From assembly GCA_002786065.1 (NCBI GenBank), contig NHNY01000011.1, positions 124,001 through 188,000 of the forward strand: DNA of 64,000 nucleotides. Direction: 5' to 3'. The notes beneath the pieces are model-generated. The model was not told the origin of the DNA. It was given only the letters and a program-made list of their open reading frames with translations, and ran no database searches. This DNA is from Microcyclospora pomicola (Eukaryota; Ascomycota; Dothideomycetes; Capnodiales). Within the stretch, counting starts at the first letter, position 1. Every line of letters starts with the position of its first letter. Positions 34,613-44,362 of this stretch are shown here, in pieces. A program made the position numbers and the translations under genes.

Positions 34613-35445
34613 ATGATGTATACTCATTTGCTTGCCTTTGCTGCGATCGCTGTTGCCGCCACCACAAGCACAGTATCTGGAAGCAATATCCTGCCGACTG
34701 CTTTTCCAGTCACAGCGTTTCCTGAAAGTACACAAACACATTTCGATTCGCCGTCCTGCACTTCCGGAGCATCATCGCAGCAAGAATTGACCGTCAACTA
34801 CAATTTCGAGACGGTGGAACGATTCGATCCCTTGGTAGCGACCACGCCGATTGGAGTGTACAACCTTTTGAGGTTCGTCGACATCAATGCTGTCGATACC
34901 GATGTATGTTTAAGTTTGTGATTGATGACCATATGATTTGCTCACATTACGCCCAGCCCGATTTCGACGGTAATCATCTAGGACTGGCTCCATATACTTA
35001 CCCTAATGTTGCCACCTTCGGACTCGGTACTCAGCTCGAGGGTGCCCTCAGCTTGCAAGGCACCGTTCCGGTCATCACCGCCAACTACTCGCAAAGCACG
35101 ATCAAGTCTTGGACGCCACATAGCTGGTTCTACGGCTGCGTATACCCGTTCCCATACACAGCCGGTTCTCTGCCCAACAACTGTACCATCACGGCGCAAG
35201 GGTACGACTCCAGTGGGGCGACAGTACCTTCCGCCTTCCAGACTTTCGTCTTCGCAGCCAACGGAAGTATCGTACAAGATCAGAACTTCGCCACCTTCAA
35301 CGATGGATTTCAAGGCATTTATTCGCTGGAGTTGAGTGTGAACAACGCCCTCAGTGCGGCGTTGATTGACAACTTGGTAGCTACAGTCACTCAGGACAGC
35401 TGTGCACCTTACTACACAGGCAGCTACAATAACAAGGCTGGTTGA
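34613..35445 (+). CDS. Secreted protein of unknown function
   Basis: Two exons, 34613-34903 and 34957-35445 (259 residues). The 53-nt intron has donor GTATGT and acceptor CCCAG in phase 0, joining DINAVDTD to PDFDGNHLGL. The N terminus is a clear signal peptide (MMYTHLLAFAAIAVAATT, cleavage near the Ala/Ser-rich TSTVSGS). The mature part contains four Cys (SCTSG, YGCVYPF, NNCTI, DSCAPYY), enough for two disulphides, and several N-glycosylation sequons (NYS, NCT, NGS). Composition is Thr/Ser/Asn-rich and beta-like. There is no GPI-type tail or catalytic motif I recognise. Similar short secreted proteins are common in plant-associated dothideomycetes. An effector or cell-wall role is possible but unsupported by any sequence motif. 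Confidence 0.8.
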
Positions 35446-35688
35446 AAAAAAGTCGAGCTTTATGTCTACCAGATAGCACGCATAACGAAAACACGATTGT
35501 CAATGATGTTATTTCATGTTAGCTGTAAAGCTCTCTCGTGGAGTGCAATTTTCCATTGTTCCTGCGTACATGAGCTCAATTATAATCTGTGCGAATCTAC
35601 TCTCGGCACGCCAACACTTGCTTGTATCAGATACGTGTCGTAGGATTGTACAGCCGTTCGCCGCATTGAGTTTACTCACGAAGTCTCA

Positions 35689-36567
35689 CTACAGGCTTTC
35701 AACCTCCTTGAGCAAGACATTCGCCGCCATTTTACCCAAGTTGTTCGATGCCAGGGGCGAATCACCTGTAAGAACGTAGCGGTCCTGATGCACGGCGCCC
35801 GTGATGTCCTTATTCAAGGGTTGAACACCAAGTTTTCGCAGTTCCTCGCCAACCAACCACTGCATCTTGCCTGGGATGTAGCCGATATCGATATTGGCGC
35901 CTGTGTCGAGAGAATCAGGGAACACATCGATCTGGTAGCCGTCGTAGATGAACTTCTCCCCTGCAGGCTTGCCGATATTTGCCGCGAGCATGCAGACCGG
36001 CCCGTGACACAAGGTGATCAGGTAGCGTTTGTTGGCGTCCGCCCATCTGAGGATGCTGCCGACGGTGGCAGACTTCGGGATATCGTTCATAGCGCCGTGA
36101 CCGCCGGGAACAAAGACGCCGAGGTAAGGGGTGTCTTTGTTGAAACCCTTGCCCCAAACCTCCTCCAGACTCAATGGGTTCCGGCATTTGGACTTGTACT
36201 TCTCATAGATGGCCTTGACCGCTTCGTCTTCTTGCGGGAACGCCCACATCTCGAACTTCACGGGTCCGCCGGACACCGTCGCGATGTCGATGTCGAAGCC
36301 AGCGGCATCGAGATGGAGCATGGGTAGCAGCATCTCTACGGGGTGATTGCCCGTCGAGAAGAACTCCCCATCAGCCATTCGTAGATAACGCTCTTGGGTG
36401 GCGATCAGAAGGATCTTCCACTTCCCGCCGGTGTATGCATTGGGGTAGTCGGCGCCGTCGAAATCAGTCTTCGGCGCGACGTATTGGGTGAGAGAGAATG
36501 GTGATGGAAACCAGGCATCGTCTTCGGCCTGGTCGGCCACTGGCTTGTGATCAGATTCATCAGACAT
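35689..36567 (-). CDS. Hsp31/HchA-type glutathione-independent glyoxalase III (DJ-1/PfpI)
   Basis: Single exon, 292 residues, like E. coli HchA (283). Catalytic features line up with the HchA class: Glu78 in NHPVEMLLP, Cys187-His188 in the nucleophile elbow TLCHGP, and Asp218 in VFPDSLD. Further shared blocks are [33 protein letters not shown] and [15 protein letters not shown]. Enzymes of this class convert methylglyoxal to D-lactate without glutathione; some also act as holdase chaperones. No signal or membrane segment, so cytosolic. A TATA-like TTTATATC on the + strand at about 36638-36646 (GATATAAA on the coding strand) lies some 75 nt upstream of the ATG. Sequence match and triad make this call strong. 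Confidence 0.93.
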   Translation of the reverse strand: MSDESDHKPVADQAEDDAWFPSPFSLTQYVAPKTDFDGADYPNAYTGGKWKILLIATQERYLRMADGEFFSTGNHPVEMLLPMLHLDAAGFDIDIATVSGGPVKFEMWAFPQEDEAVKAIYEKYKSKCRNPLSLEEVWGKGFNKDTPYLGVFVPGGHGAMNDIPKSATVGSILRWADANKRYLITLCHGPVCMLAANIGKPAGEKFIYDGYQIDVFPDSLDTGANIDIGYIPGKMQWLVGEELRKLGVQPLNKDITGAVHQDRYVLTGDSPLASNNLGKMAANVLLKEVESL

Positions 36568-37590
36568 TTTAATGTTGCGCTTCGTGGAGGTTGAAGGTAG
36601 TAGTTAGAATATGGGAGAGGGAGCACGACTGAAGCTCTTTATATCCGGCCCCACTTGATAGAGCTATCGCGCACGCAATCATTATCATTAATAATTGCGT
36701 CAGTTGATCTGCATCTCGTACGTACCTATACGACCTCAGATCCTGTACTAGGTGTTCATCATGGTGTGGGCTTCTCGGCTTTGTGCCCGCTAGAGCTCGA
36801 AGACATCCAACAAAGACGATATGGTTCCACAATTTTGTATCTACAATCACATGTCAAGAGCCATCTCGCTACACGGCGGGAACTCTTTCTCTACGGCCGA
36901 GAGCTACAGTCTCTCCATATGTGCTTACAAATATTGAAGTATAGTAAGTTAAGGTAGAGCTTTCCTGGAACATTCTCGCAGTACTTGCCATGCCACATAC
37001 TGGTACAAGAAGGACCTGGGTGTCCTGGCCTAGCTGCATTACAGCATTGATGCCCCATCAATACACACTGCTTCAATGGCTGGTCGTCGCGTCAAGTACT
37101 ACCGTGCGTCACCTTGACTGTTCCGACCATGTATCCACTTCTGGGCAATCTTGGCGGTACCGTCCTCAGATTGCCTCCACCCTGCTCCCACAGAACTCGC
37201 GAAGCTGATGACTTTGCATATACCTAAAAGTGCCGACACCATGTGACATCGGATTTGGCGTCAATCTTCTTTCTGTAGATCTTGCCTAGGATGTGAGAGT
37301 TCTCATGGATGCCAAGATGTCGACATGAAACGAAGGCATATTCTGACTCGACTTTTGCAGAGGTTATGTCTACCGACACTCCTGCATGCTGTACACAGGG
37401 TGCAAACCGGTCGACCCCGGTTTTGTCGGCTAGGTAGTGCGGCGAAGGTCTTGCTTCTCTCCGAACACTCTTCGGTGATCGAAAAGTGACAGCTGGCCTT
37501 CGCTTCTTCTCGTAAGTATGCCCATCTTGGAGAAAGACACATCCTTTGCCCTGTATCCAATGCAGGCTGATTTGGGCTCCATTCGAGTCA
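36568..37590. other. Intergenic, no gene recognised
   Basis: The first 150 bp upstream of 36567 is the probable promoter of the glyoxalase III gene. The remainder up to the DUF3602 stop contains only motif-free frames, including a 126-codon minus-strand frame at 37604-37224 that I consider chance. Confidence 0.45.
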
Positions 37591-38082
37591 CTAAACAACT
37601 TCAAATGGTTCGGAAGCAGGCAGCTTCGCCTTCTCTGGCAAGGTCAACTTCTCCTCGACCACTTTGGCGACATCGTCTTTCACCGCCTGAGCCTTTTGCT
37701 CGTCTTCCTCCTTCTTCGCCGCAGCCTGTGCTTCGCTCTCACTCACACCAAACAAGAAGTTGCCAGCTCCACCTCTGCCTGATGCTTTCACAGCTGGCAC
37801 GTGCTTTGCCGAGGAAGGTGCTGGAGTTCCATCCCCTAGAATATGACTACTGCTGGCTCCGGCGAACTCCCCTTTCGCGGCCAGGTCTTTGGGACTGTAG
37901 TAGTTTCCTGCTCCTCCGCGGCCGGTGTGAGCATATGGTGCTTCATCTTTTTCTGCTTGGGCTGTAGCGGGAGGATATGAGTTGACGCCCGGTAGGTTGT
38001 TCGCTTCAAGATCGGCTTTCGCGTTTGCAGCCTGTTCTGCAACGGCTTGGATGTTGCCAGCTCCTCCTCGTCCGTATGCCAT
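37591..38082 (-). CDS. DUF3602 / PAR32-like small protein
   Basis: Single exon, 163 residues. The frame is open upstream to 38274, but ATG 38082 begins the conserved motif at once (MAYGRGGAGNIQ). GRGGAGN occurs three times, at residues 4-10, 54-60 and 102-108, each followed by an aromatic or hydrophobic residue; this repeat defines the family. The C-terminal third is Lys/Glu-rich and likely helical (KKEEDEQKAQAVKDD). Yeast Par32 regulates ammonium transporters under TORC1/Npr1 control and is heavily phosphorylated; fungal relatives are mostly uncharacterised. The gene starts 445 bp from the divergent EFM4 gene. Confidence 0.85.
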   Translation of the reverse strand: MAYGRGGAGNIQAVAEQAANAKADLEANNLPGVNSYPPATAQAEKDEAPYAHTGRGGAGNYYSPKDLAAKGEFAGASSSHILGDGTPAPSSAKHVPAVKASGRGGAGNFLFGVSESEAQAAAKKEEDEQKAQAVKDDVAKVVEEKLTLPEKAKLPASEPFEVV

Positions 38083-38527
38083 TGTATTACGGTATTCTGA
38101 TTTTTTGTCGGGTGCGACGAAAGAGCGACAGGTACGGCTCGATGGTGGGAAAAGGCAGCACCAAGCGGGGTCAACACGGCATTGGAACACCAAGCAGACG
38201 CAGATGACGTAGGGCTTAGCTGAATGCACGTAGACGGGGGCTTTGTATGCTCTGAGGATGAAGCATGGGGTCACATCATCGAAGAATCACTGACCAGACT
38301 CAACCATATATGCGAGAGATTGTATTATGACTTCTTCTGAAGTGATGGATACCTTTAAGTAATCACGTTCTCTGCATAACATCTTACAGAGCAGTATTCA
38401 AACCGTGTCGTTGCGCGTGATTCATTTTACGCACTTCAGACGACGCTGTACAGTCAGGTGCTATGCAAAATGCCTCTATACTCAACACACCAGAAAGCAG
38501 AGTCAAATTCTCGATCTGCGAGCAAAA
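38083..38527. promoter_or_regulatory. Divergent promoter between DUF3602 and EFM4 genes
   Basis: A 445-bp gap between two start codons on opposite strands. It must carry the promoters of both genes. I saw no other coding sequence and assigned no specific factor site. Confidence 0.4.
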
Positions 38528-39334
38528 ATGACTACAGCGAGCACGGCTGGTAGACTGTCGGATCGTAAGCTGCTTGACCCTAGTGAGTTGGGAACCAGGG
38601 ACTAGTATGTACGATCGTCCAAGCCTTCCACTGATTTGCTATGCTCTGACACTTTTACCAGCTGGGAGAATGCATACACGACAGAATTACGCAATCACGA
38701 AGAAGACGCTGATGATGAGGGTACTGTTTGGTTCAGCGAGAGCAATGCCGAAGCTGCGATCTTGAAGCAGTTGAACAGTCTTGCGGACGAAGATCTTCTC
38801 GTCCGAGATGGCGCAAAAGCATCACGATTCATCGACCTAGGCACCGGCAATGGGCATCTTCTGTTCACTCTTCGCGAGGAAGACGATGACGACGAATGCT
38901 GGAACGGAGAGCTGGTCGGCGTTGACTACAGCTCCACCAGCGTTCAGCTGGCGAGTCGTATCGCAGAGCAACGTCAGAGCCATGGCATCACTTTCGAGAC
39001 CTGGAATATGCTCTCCGAGCCTGCCGGTGCGTGGCTCCAGGATGGATTCGACATGGCTCTCGACAAGGGTACTTTTGATGCGATCTCTCTTATGACCCCT
39101 GCTGAAGGCGCACCGCATCCCTGTGAGACGTATCGTCAGAGAGTCATTCCGCTGATCAAACCCAATGGCTTCTTGATGTTGACTTCCTGTAACTGGACCA
39201 AAGATGAGCTGCTCCAGTGGTTCGTGACAAGTGACGGCGAGCTAAGTTTCTACAGCGAGGCAAAGTATCCAACCTTCACCTTCGGCGGAAAGACTGGGCA
39301 GAGCATTGTCACGATTGTGTTTCGAAAGAGATAA
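38528..39334 (+). CDS. efm4: EFM4-type protein-lysine methyltransferase
   Basis: Two exons, 38528-38604 and 38662-39334 (249 residues). The 57-nt intron has donor GTATGT and acceptor TACCAG; it rebuilds a Tyr codon in the family's opening motif ELGTRDYWENAYTTEL. The SAM-binding motif I is FIDLGTGNGHLLF at residues 82-94, followed by VGVDYSSTSVQLA. FDMALDKGTFDAISL is the post-I/motif II block, and FLMLTSCNWTKDEL is the later conserved strand. Yeast Efm4 (See1) methylates a single lysine of translation elongation factor eEF1A. The upstream ATG-poor frame starting at 38405 is not needed, because the ATG at 38528 directly precedes the conserved region. Confidence 0.93.
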
Positions 39335-39763
39335 TCGTGTCAATGACAAGTTGAGCACGACTATGGCATACCCAAGCATTCCCAAGGTTCAGGATCGAGT
39401 CGCGACTGAGCAATTCCTGGGCAGGCTTACCTGCAATCTTCGGATGGACGCGGGCTTTTAATCTGCCTAGCTCGCGTAACATAATGGTACAACACATTCC
39501 GGCCTTCACACCCGCATCACTGGCTATCTTGATGCCTACGGCGCCAAATGTACCTTGCAGTGTGATTGTTGCCTAAAACAGCCAGGCATCTGCTCTTCAC
39601 AACCATTCGCTTGTCACCAATCGTATGATCAGTTCAGCCGCAACCGATATCGGCTAACCTTCGTCAGCATTTATATACTCCATACTTTATCTGATCAATC
39701 TTATCTCATCACATCTGATAGAACTACAGCTCGCATATTATCAAAACGTCGGAACAGAACACC
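39335..39763. other. Intergenic, upstream of the MFS transporter
   Basis: No gene recognised. The last 100 bp is AT-rich and carries a TATA-like TTTATATA and a group of GATA-type sites, listed separately. Confidence 0.45.
39686..39721. promoter_or_regulatory. Cluster of GATA-factor-type sites
   Basis: Three GATA cores lie within 36 bp, ending 43 bp before the transporter start: TTTATC at 39686-39691 and CTTATC at 39700-39705 (both GATA on the other strand), and TGATAG at 39716-39721. A TATA-like TTTATATA precedes them at about 39670. Closely spaced GATA sites are the usual targets of AreA-type nitrogen regulators. Binding here is inference. Confidence 0.35.
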
Positions 39764-41388
39764 ATGGAAGCGTCTACTGATCGTGAGATCGCTACTACAG
39801 CTGAGGTCCATCCGCACCCAAGCAGAATCACAGAGAAATTCGCCCTTGGTAACGAAGAAGTAAACCCAAACCTCGTCGCCTTCGCACAACCGTTCGATGC
39901 CTCAAATCCGGTCCATTGGTCCATTCGTAAGAAATGGATCGCTACCAGCGTTATGTCTGTGACCGCGTTCATCCGTATCACCTCCTCTACCGTCATGGCG
40001 CCGGCTCTTGGCCCTATCTCGCAAGATCTGCACATGAACAGCATCGAGGCTCAGATGGCACTTTCTGTGTATCTGCTCGCAAGTGCCTTTGGTCCACTCG
40101 TACTTTCACCCTTGAGTGAATTATACGGACGAAAGCCAGTCCTGCATACGAGCAATCTGTGGTTTTTGGTCTGGAACCTCGTATGCGGGTTCGCCGAGAC
40201 CAAAGGCTTGTTGATTGCTGCAAGATGCTTTGCAGGATTCGGCGGAAGTGTCGCCTATGCTGTATGTGGTTCCATGCATGATATTTCGTGACGGTCTTTT
40301 CTTGCTAACATTGAGCTGGCAATAGCTAGGTAGTGGAGTCTTGGGCGACATATGGCTTCCGGAAGAGCGCGGTCGCTCTTTAGCACTGTACTGGATCGTT
40401 CCTCTGCTTGGTGCAGCTATCGGTCCAACTATCGGAGGCTACATTACTCAGTATGCTTCATGGCAGTGGTAAGCATCGTGATGCGGTTCGCACCATCGAG
40501 AATCGTCCTGCTCACAACTTCAACAGGGTGTTCTGGAGTTTGAGTGCCGCGCAGGCACTCCTGGTCTTGGCCTCGTTCTTCATGTTTGAAGAAACGTACG
40601 CCGCAACCATTCTGCACAAGCGTGCGAAGCACTTCCGAAGAACCACAGGCAATGCGGCTTTGTTTACCCTGCAAGAACGCCTTGATGCTGGTCTCTCGGT
40701 CGCTCAGGTCATAACTCACAACCTAAGCAGGCCCTTGCGACTGCTCGCCTTTCATCCCATCATTCAGTTCATATCACTTCTGCAAGCTTTCTCGTATGGT
40801 CTGCTATATCTTGCTATCTCGACTTACGCCACCCTATGGATCGACAACTATGGAGAGTCAGTTGCGACAAGCGGTCTGCACTATTTCGCTATTGCAATAG
40901 GTGAACTTGTTGGAGCTCAAATCGGTGGCACAGGAATGGACTTCACGTATCGCAGGTTGAAAGCACGTCGAAATGGCAGGTCATCGCCGGAGTATCGCGT
41001 TCCGCTCATGTTACCGGGCTTGATACTTGCTCCAGTGGGGCTCATCATCTACGGCTGGACAGCGAATGCCCATGCGCCATGGCCAGCCGTTGATGTTGGT
41101 ATGCTGATATTCAGTTGCGGCCTGCAAATGCAGGGTCAGCCTCTTACGGCGTATGTCATCGATGCCTATCCTGAACACACAGGATCGGCTACCGCAGCCT
41201 CGCAACTCCTAAGAAGTTTGGCAGCATTCGGATTCCCATTATTTGGGCCGCGGTTATACAATACTCTTGGATATGGTTGGGGAAACACCACTCTGACCCT
41301 TGTTTCTGTGGTGCTTTTCACGCCAGCACCCATCCTGCTGTGGTTCTTCGGACCTCGACTTAGGGCCATGGCAACTCGCAGCCATTGA
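39764..41388 (+). CDS. Major facilitator superfamily (DHA1-type) drug/polyamine transporter
   Basis: Three exons, 39764-40261, 40326-40468 and 40527-41388 (500 residues). Intron 1 (64 nt, GTATGT...AATAG) joins GGSVAYA to LGSGVLGDIW. Intron 2 (58 nt, GTAAGC...AACAG) rebuilds Trp in YASWQWVFWSL. A hydrophilic N-terminal 55 residues ends in the DHA1 hallmark NPVHWSIRKKW. MFS motif A is PLSELYGRKPVL (residues 116-127). The second exon holds the PEERGRSLALYW and GAAIGPTIGG (motif C-like) segments, and QWVFWSLSA is the family's typical TM6 start. About 12 membrane helices can be picked out. Substrates in this group include drugs, mycotoxins and polyamines; the actual one is unknown. No biosynthetic cluster surrounds it. 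Confidence 0.92.
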
Positions 41389-42941
41389 GTAATACTATAT
41401 TGTAAAACTTGGTGTGGAACCAGCTATCCAGGATGGGTATGGCATAAACTTTTTGAACGACTGTGGTGTCACTATCATACTGCGAAATGACCAGATTGCG
41501 GCTGACGCGTTGGACTTAAGTCAAGCTTGACTCAGCCTCAACTTCACACCCTCTTGGGCTGATATGCGCACGTGAGCCTTATGTGGCTTCACTGAGTTCT
41601 GCTCACCAGCCCATTCTGACCGGGAGAGCCATTGTAATCAAACTGGTGATGCAATCTGTTCGCAATCATCGACGAATTCAGCCCCCAGGATGCGGCATCT
41701 GGTGATAAGACATGCAGCCCTATCCCTACGTCGGAAGCTGAGCCGATGTAGTGAGCGTATACACTAATTTGGCATATGGACGATGTGACGCTGGACGAGT
41801 ACTATATATGGTATCAGTAGTGCGTCGTTCATATGTTGCGCAGCACGCGCTGTGAATGGGCCGTAGTGGAGGCCTGTAAATTGCTTTTGCTGTTGCTCAA
41901 GATCCTTCAGGATGGCGGGAAATGATGGGTCTAGTAGAGATTCTTCGAGAAGGAAAATTGCCCGGCTCCAGTAAAGACTCTCTATGTGACATTGTCGAAA
42001 GCCGCGTTGCAAGTTCATCTCTGAGGCGCATCAGCTTAAGTACGGCTGAACGAATCGGTCTGCGAGGCTCAGCGCAGAATCTCCCCATGAAACGCGCTGG
42101 GCTGTTAGGAGTCTGCCACGGATGGACCCATCGACCCGGGATACTAATTTAGATGCTTCGTGAAGGTGACTGCTACAATCTGTTCACTTCTAGTGAGCAA
42201 AAGCTGAAGAAGAAATGGAGGACGTCTCAAGCCACGTGTTCTGATTGGCCAAGGGACTTCAGCCTTTTAAATTCCACTTTTGGCTGCGCAGTCAACGCTG
42301 TCTTCCAACACCTTGATCTCTGAAGAGACTCCTCGAAGATGACCGTACGCAGCAGGATATGAGCTGATTTTATACAGACAACAACAAATGTATGATCGGC
42401 GGCTCCCTAGACAGTCATCGATGCAGTGTAACTCGCGCCCGATCATGTAAGCTCGTCCAATACCGCCACATGGCGGCCACCTGGCTAGCACGTTCAGCCG
42501 CGGATCGGTAAATGGCACTCTGCCGCTTCAACATCTCTTAGCAACTTTCTTGGGACCTCAGAGGATGCGCGTAGACCAGCATGCGCCTATTTGGGCTTTC
42601 CGCGGCTGTGCTGCAAGTATAGGACATCATGTCCAGTGCGCTACTCGACACCATCTACGTAGGGACGCTGCTACGGTGCCGTGGTAAGGCAACAGTGCCA
42701 TGATACGTCACAGCAATTGACGGATCCTCGAGGCCATGGCCGTAGTTAGAGTCCATGACCGCAACAGGTCTGGCAGTCGCTGCAAATCTTCGACCGGTAC
42801 AGGAGACGCAAGACGCTCGGGAGGAAGCATCATTTGCAGCTCTTTCGCCAAGTGCCGAAGCACCCAAAGCATAAATGAGTTCACGGACCCGCCAGATCTC
42901 TTGAACTACCAAACCCTACGCCTTGCCAAGAAACTTGTTCG
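41389..42941. other. Intergenic, weak candidate fragment only
   Basis: A 1.55-kb gap. On the minus strand a frame at 42018-41764 (84 codons) contains a protein-like run, SLYWSRAIFLLEESLLD, but has no partner exon, no recognisable family and no good promoter; I give it about 0.15. The right end is open in the frame of the following hydrolase gene, so an upstream exon of that gene is possible. Confidence 0.35.
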
Positions 42942-43885
42942 ATGGCTTGGCCAAGTGTATACGGGCTCGAAGCAAGCAAATTTCGCTCGGCTGGCTCGGC
43001 GCAGCCTTCGAGGCCGACTATTGTCCTCGTTCACGATGCCTTCCACGTCCCAGAGCATCTAGAAACACTGGCAAATGCTCTTACGGCGTCTGGCTTCCGA
43101 GTCGTGGTACCACGCCTGCCATCGTCTGGAGCGGTAGGACAGGGAAATGCACTCGAAGCCGACATCCAATCTATCTGTCGGAGTGCAGGACCTGATTTGC
43201 AGGGTGGAAGGGACCTCGTCATGGTCATGCATGGGTACAGCAGCATCCGTGAGTCCTCCTTTTGACAGATTTGGAAAGCAAGGAGGTTCTGACATTGCAA
43301 TCTGATAGCTGGATCTATAGCTGCTGAGCGACTCAACGACTTCTCGCTCCAGCGGCCTCGTGCCGGCCAAGTTGTTCGACTCATCTTCTTCGCCGGCATC
43401 ATCGCGAGTCGAGGCGAGAGTCTAGCCTCCGTCTTCCGTACTGACTGGATACGCTCCGAGGTGAGCTTCTTTTGCACTGTCCTTCATACATCAACCTGCA
43501 CTTGTCAAGCCCGGATCACTAACCCCTTCACGACATCTAGGGTCAAGAACTGCAGGTCACACGCCCCATTCCTGTCTTCTACCAAGACTGCACATCGGCG
43601 GTTGCTCGATTCGCCGCCACACGGATAAACCAGCAAGCCGCCAGCAGCTTCGCAACGCCGGTCTCGTCGCCAGGTTGGCAAGACGTGGCGTGCTTGTACG
43701 TTATGCTCGATTCCGATGCGGCCGTCTCACCTGCATATCAACGGCATTTCGCGCAAAAGCTCCGCAGCCGAAATCGTGAGACGGCGGTACGCGTGATGAC
43801 TGGTGCGGGTCACAGTCCATTCCTATCGCAAGCTCGAGAAACGCTGGCGTTGATCGTTGCGGTTGCGAATGGAGCGAGTGAGTGA
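42942..43885 (+). CDS. Alpha/beta-hydrolase-fold protein with altered nucleophile elbow
   Basis: Three exons, 42942-43248, 43309-43460 and 43541-43885 (267 residues). Intron 1 (60 nt, GTGAGT...GATAG) completes SSIPGSIAAERL. Intron 2 (80 nt, GTGAGC...CACTAACC...TCTAG) joins WIRSE to GQELQVTRPIPVFYQD. The opening PTIVLVHDAFHVPEHLETLANAL and VVVPRLPS match the fungal group that normally reads 'IVLVPGA.H.P..Y'. That group's elbow is MHSYGG, where Ser is the nucleophile; here it is MHGYSS (residues 96-101), with Gly98 in the nucleophile place. An acidic pair, LDSD (Asp210 and Asp212), and His244 in GAGHSPFL remain. It may be a non-catalytic member or use a shifted Ser. The start at 42942 is tentative because the frame is open further upstream. 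Confidence 0.75.
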
Positions 43886-44362
43886 GACTGGGCACTCGAT
43901 CGTGCCGGCATGATTGGAGATAGGCTGGACCTATCCATGGCTCGATGCTGGAACTCTGGGAAGGAAACATTTCGGGTTACGGTTTGGCAGCAGCGGCACA
44001 TTTGCTGTCTACACGCATTGAGAATTAGCGGGAGTTCTGTGCAAAGCATTTCAACGGGTGATAGAATCTAGATATCCTGGGCATCAGGGCGAACTCTGAA
44101 GGGTAACACTAGCATTGCCATGCGCAAAGATCTGATATAGATTGAAAAGAAACATCAAACTTCTTTCAGTGATCTGCCATGGAGATCGCATCGAATTGGC
44201 ACAACTGCCGCAAAGATCAAGTTCGCTCATATGTCTATGGATGGAATGAGCAATCTTGTCAGAGAGATCAACACCATACCATCAACTCGGAAGCAGAGTA
44301 GTAGAAGTGCTCAAATGCCGATGAACATGTCTCTGAGCGCCATGACTATACTTCATTGACCA
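43886..44362. other. Intergenic between converging genes
   Basis: The 3' ends of the hydrolase-fold gene (+) and the large orphan gene (-) meet here. Nothing else recognised. Confidence 0.5.

Noticed and set aside
35788-36327. 179-codon plus-strand frame across the glyoxalase III gene
   Set aside because: Antisense shadow of the HchA-type gene, which has an intact catalytic set.
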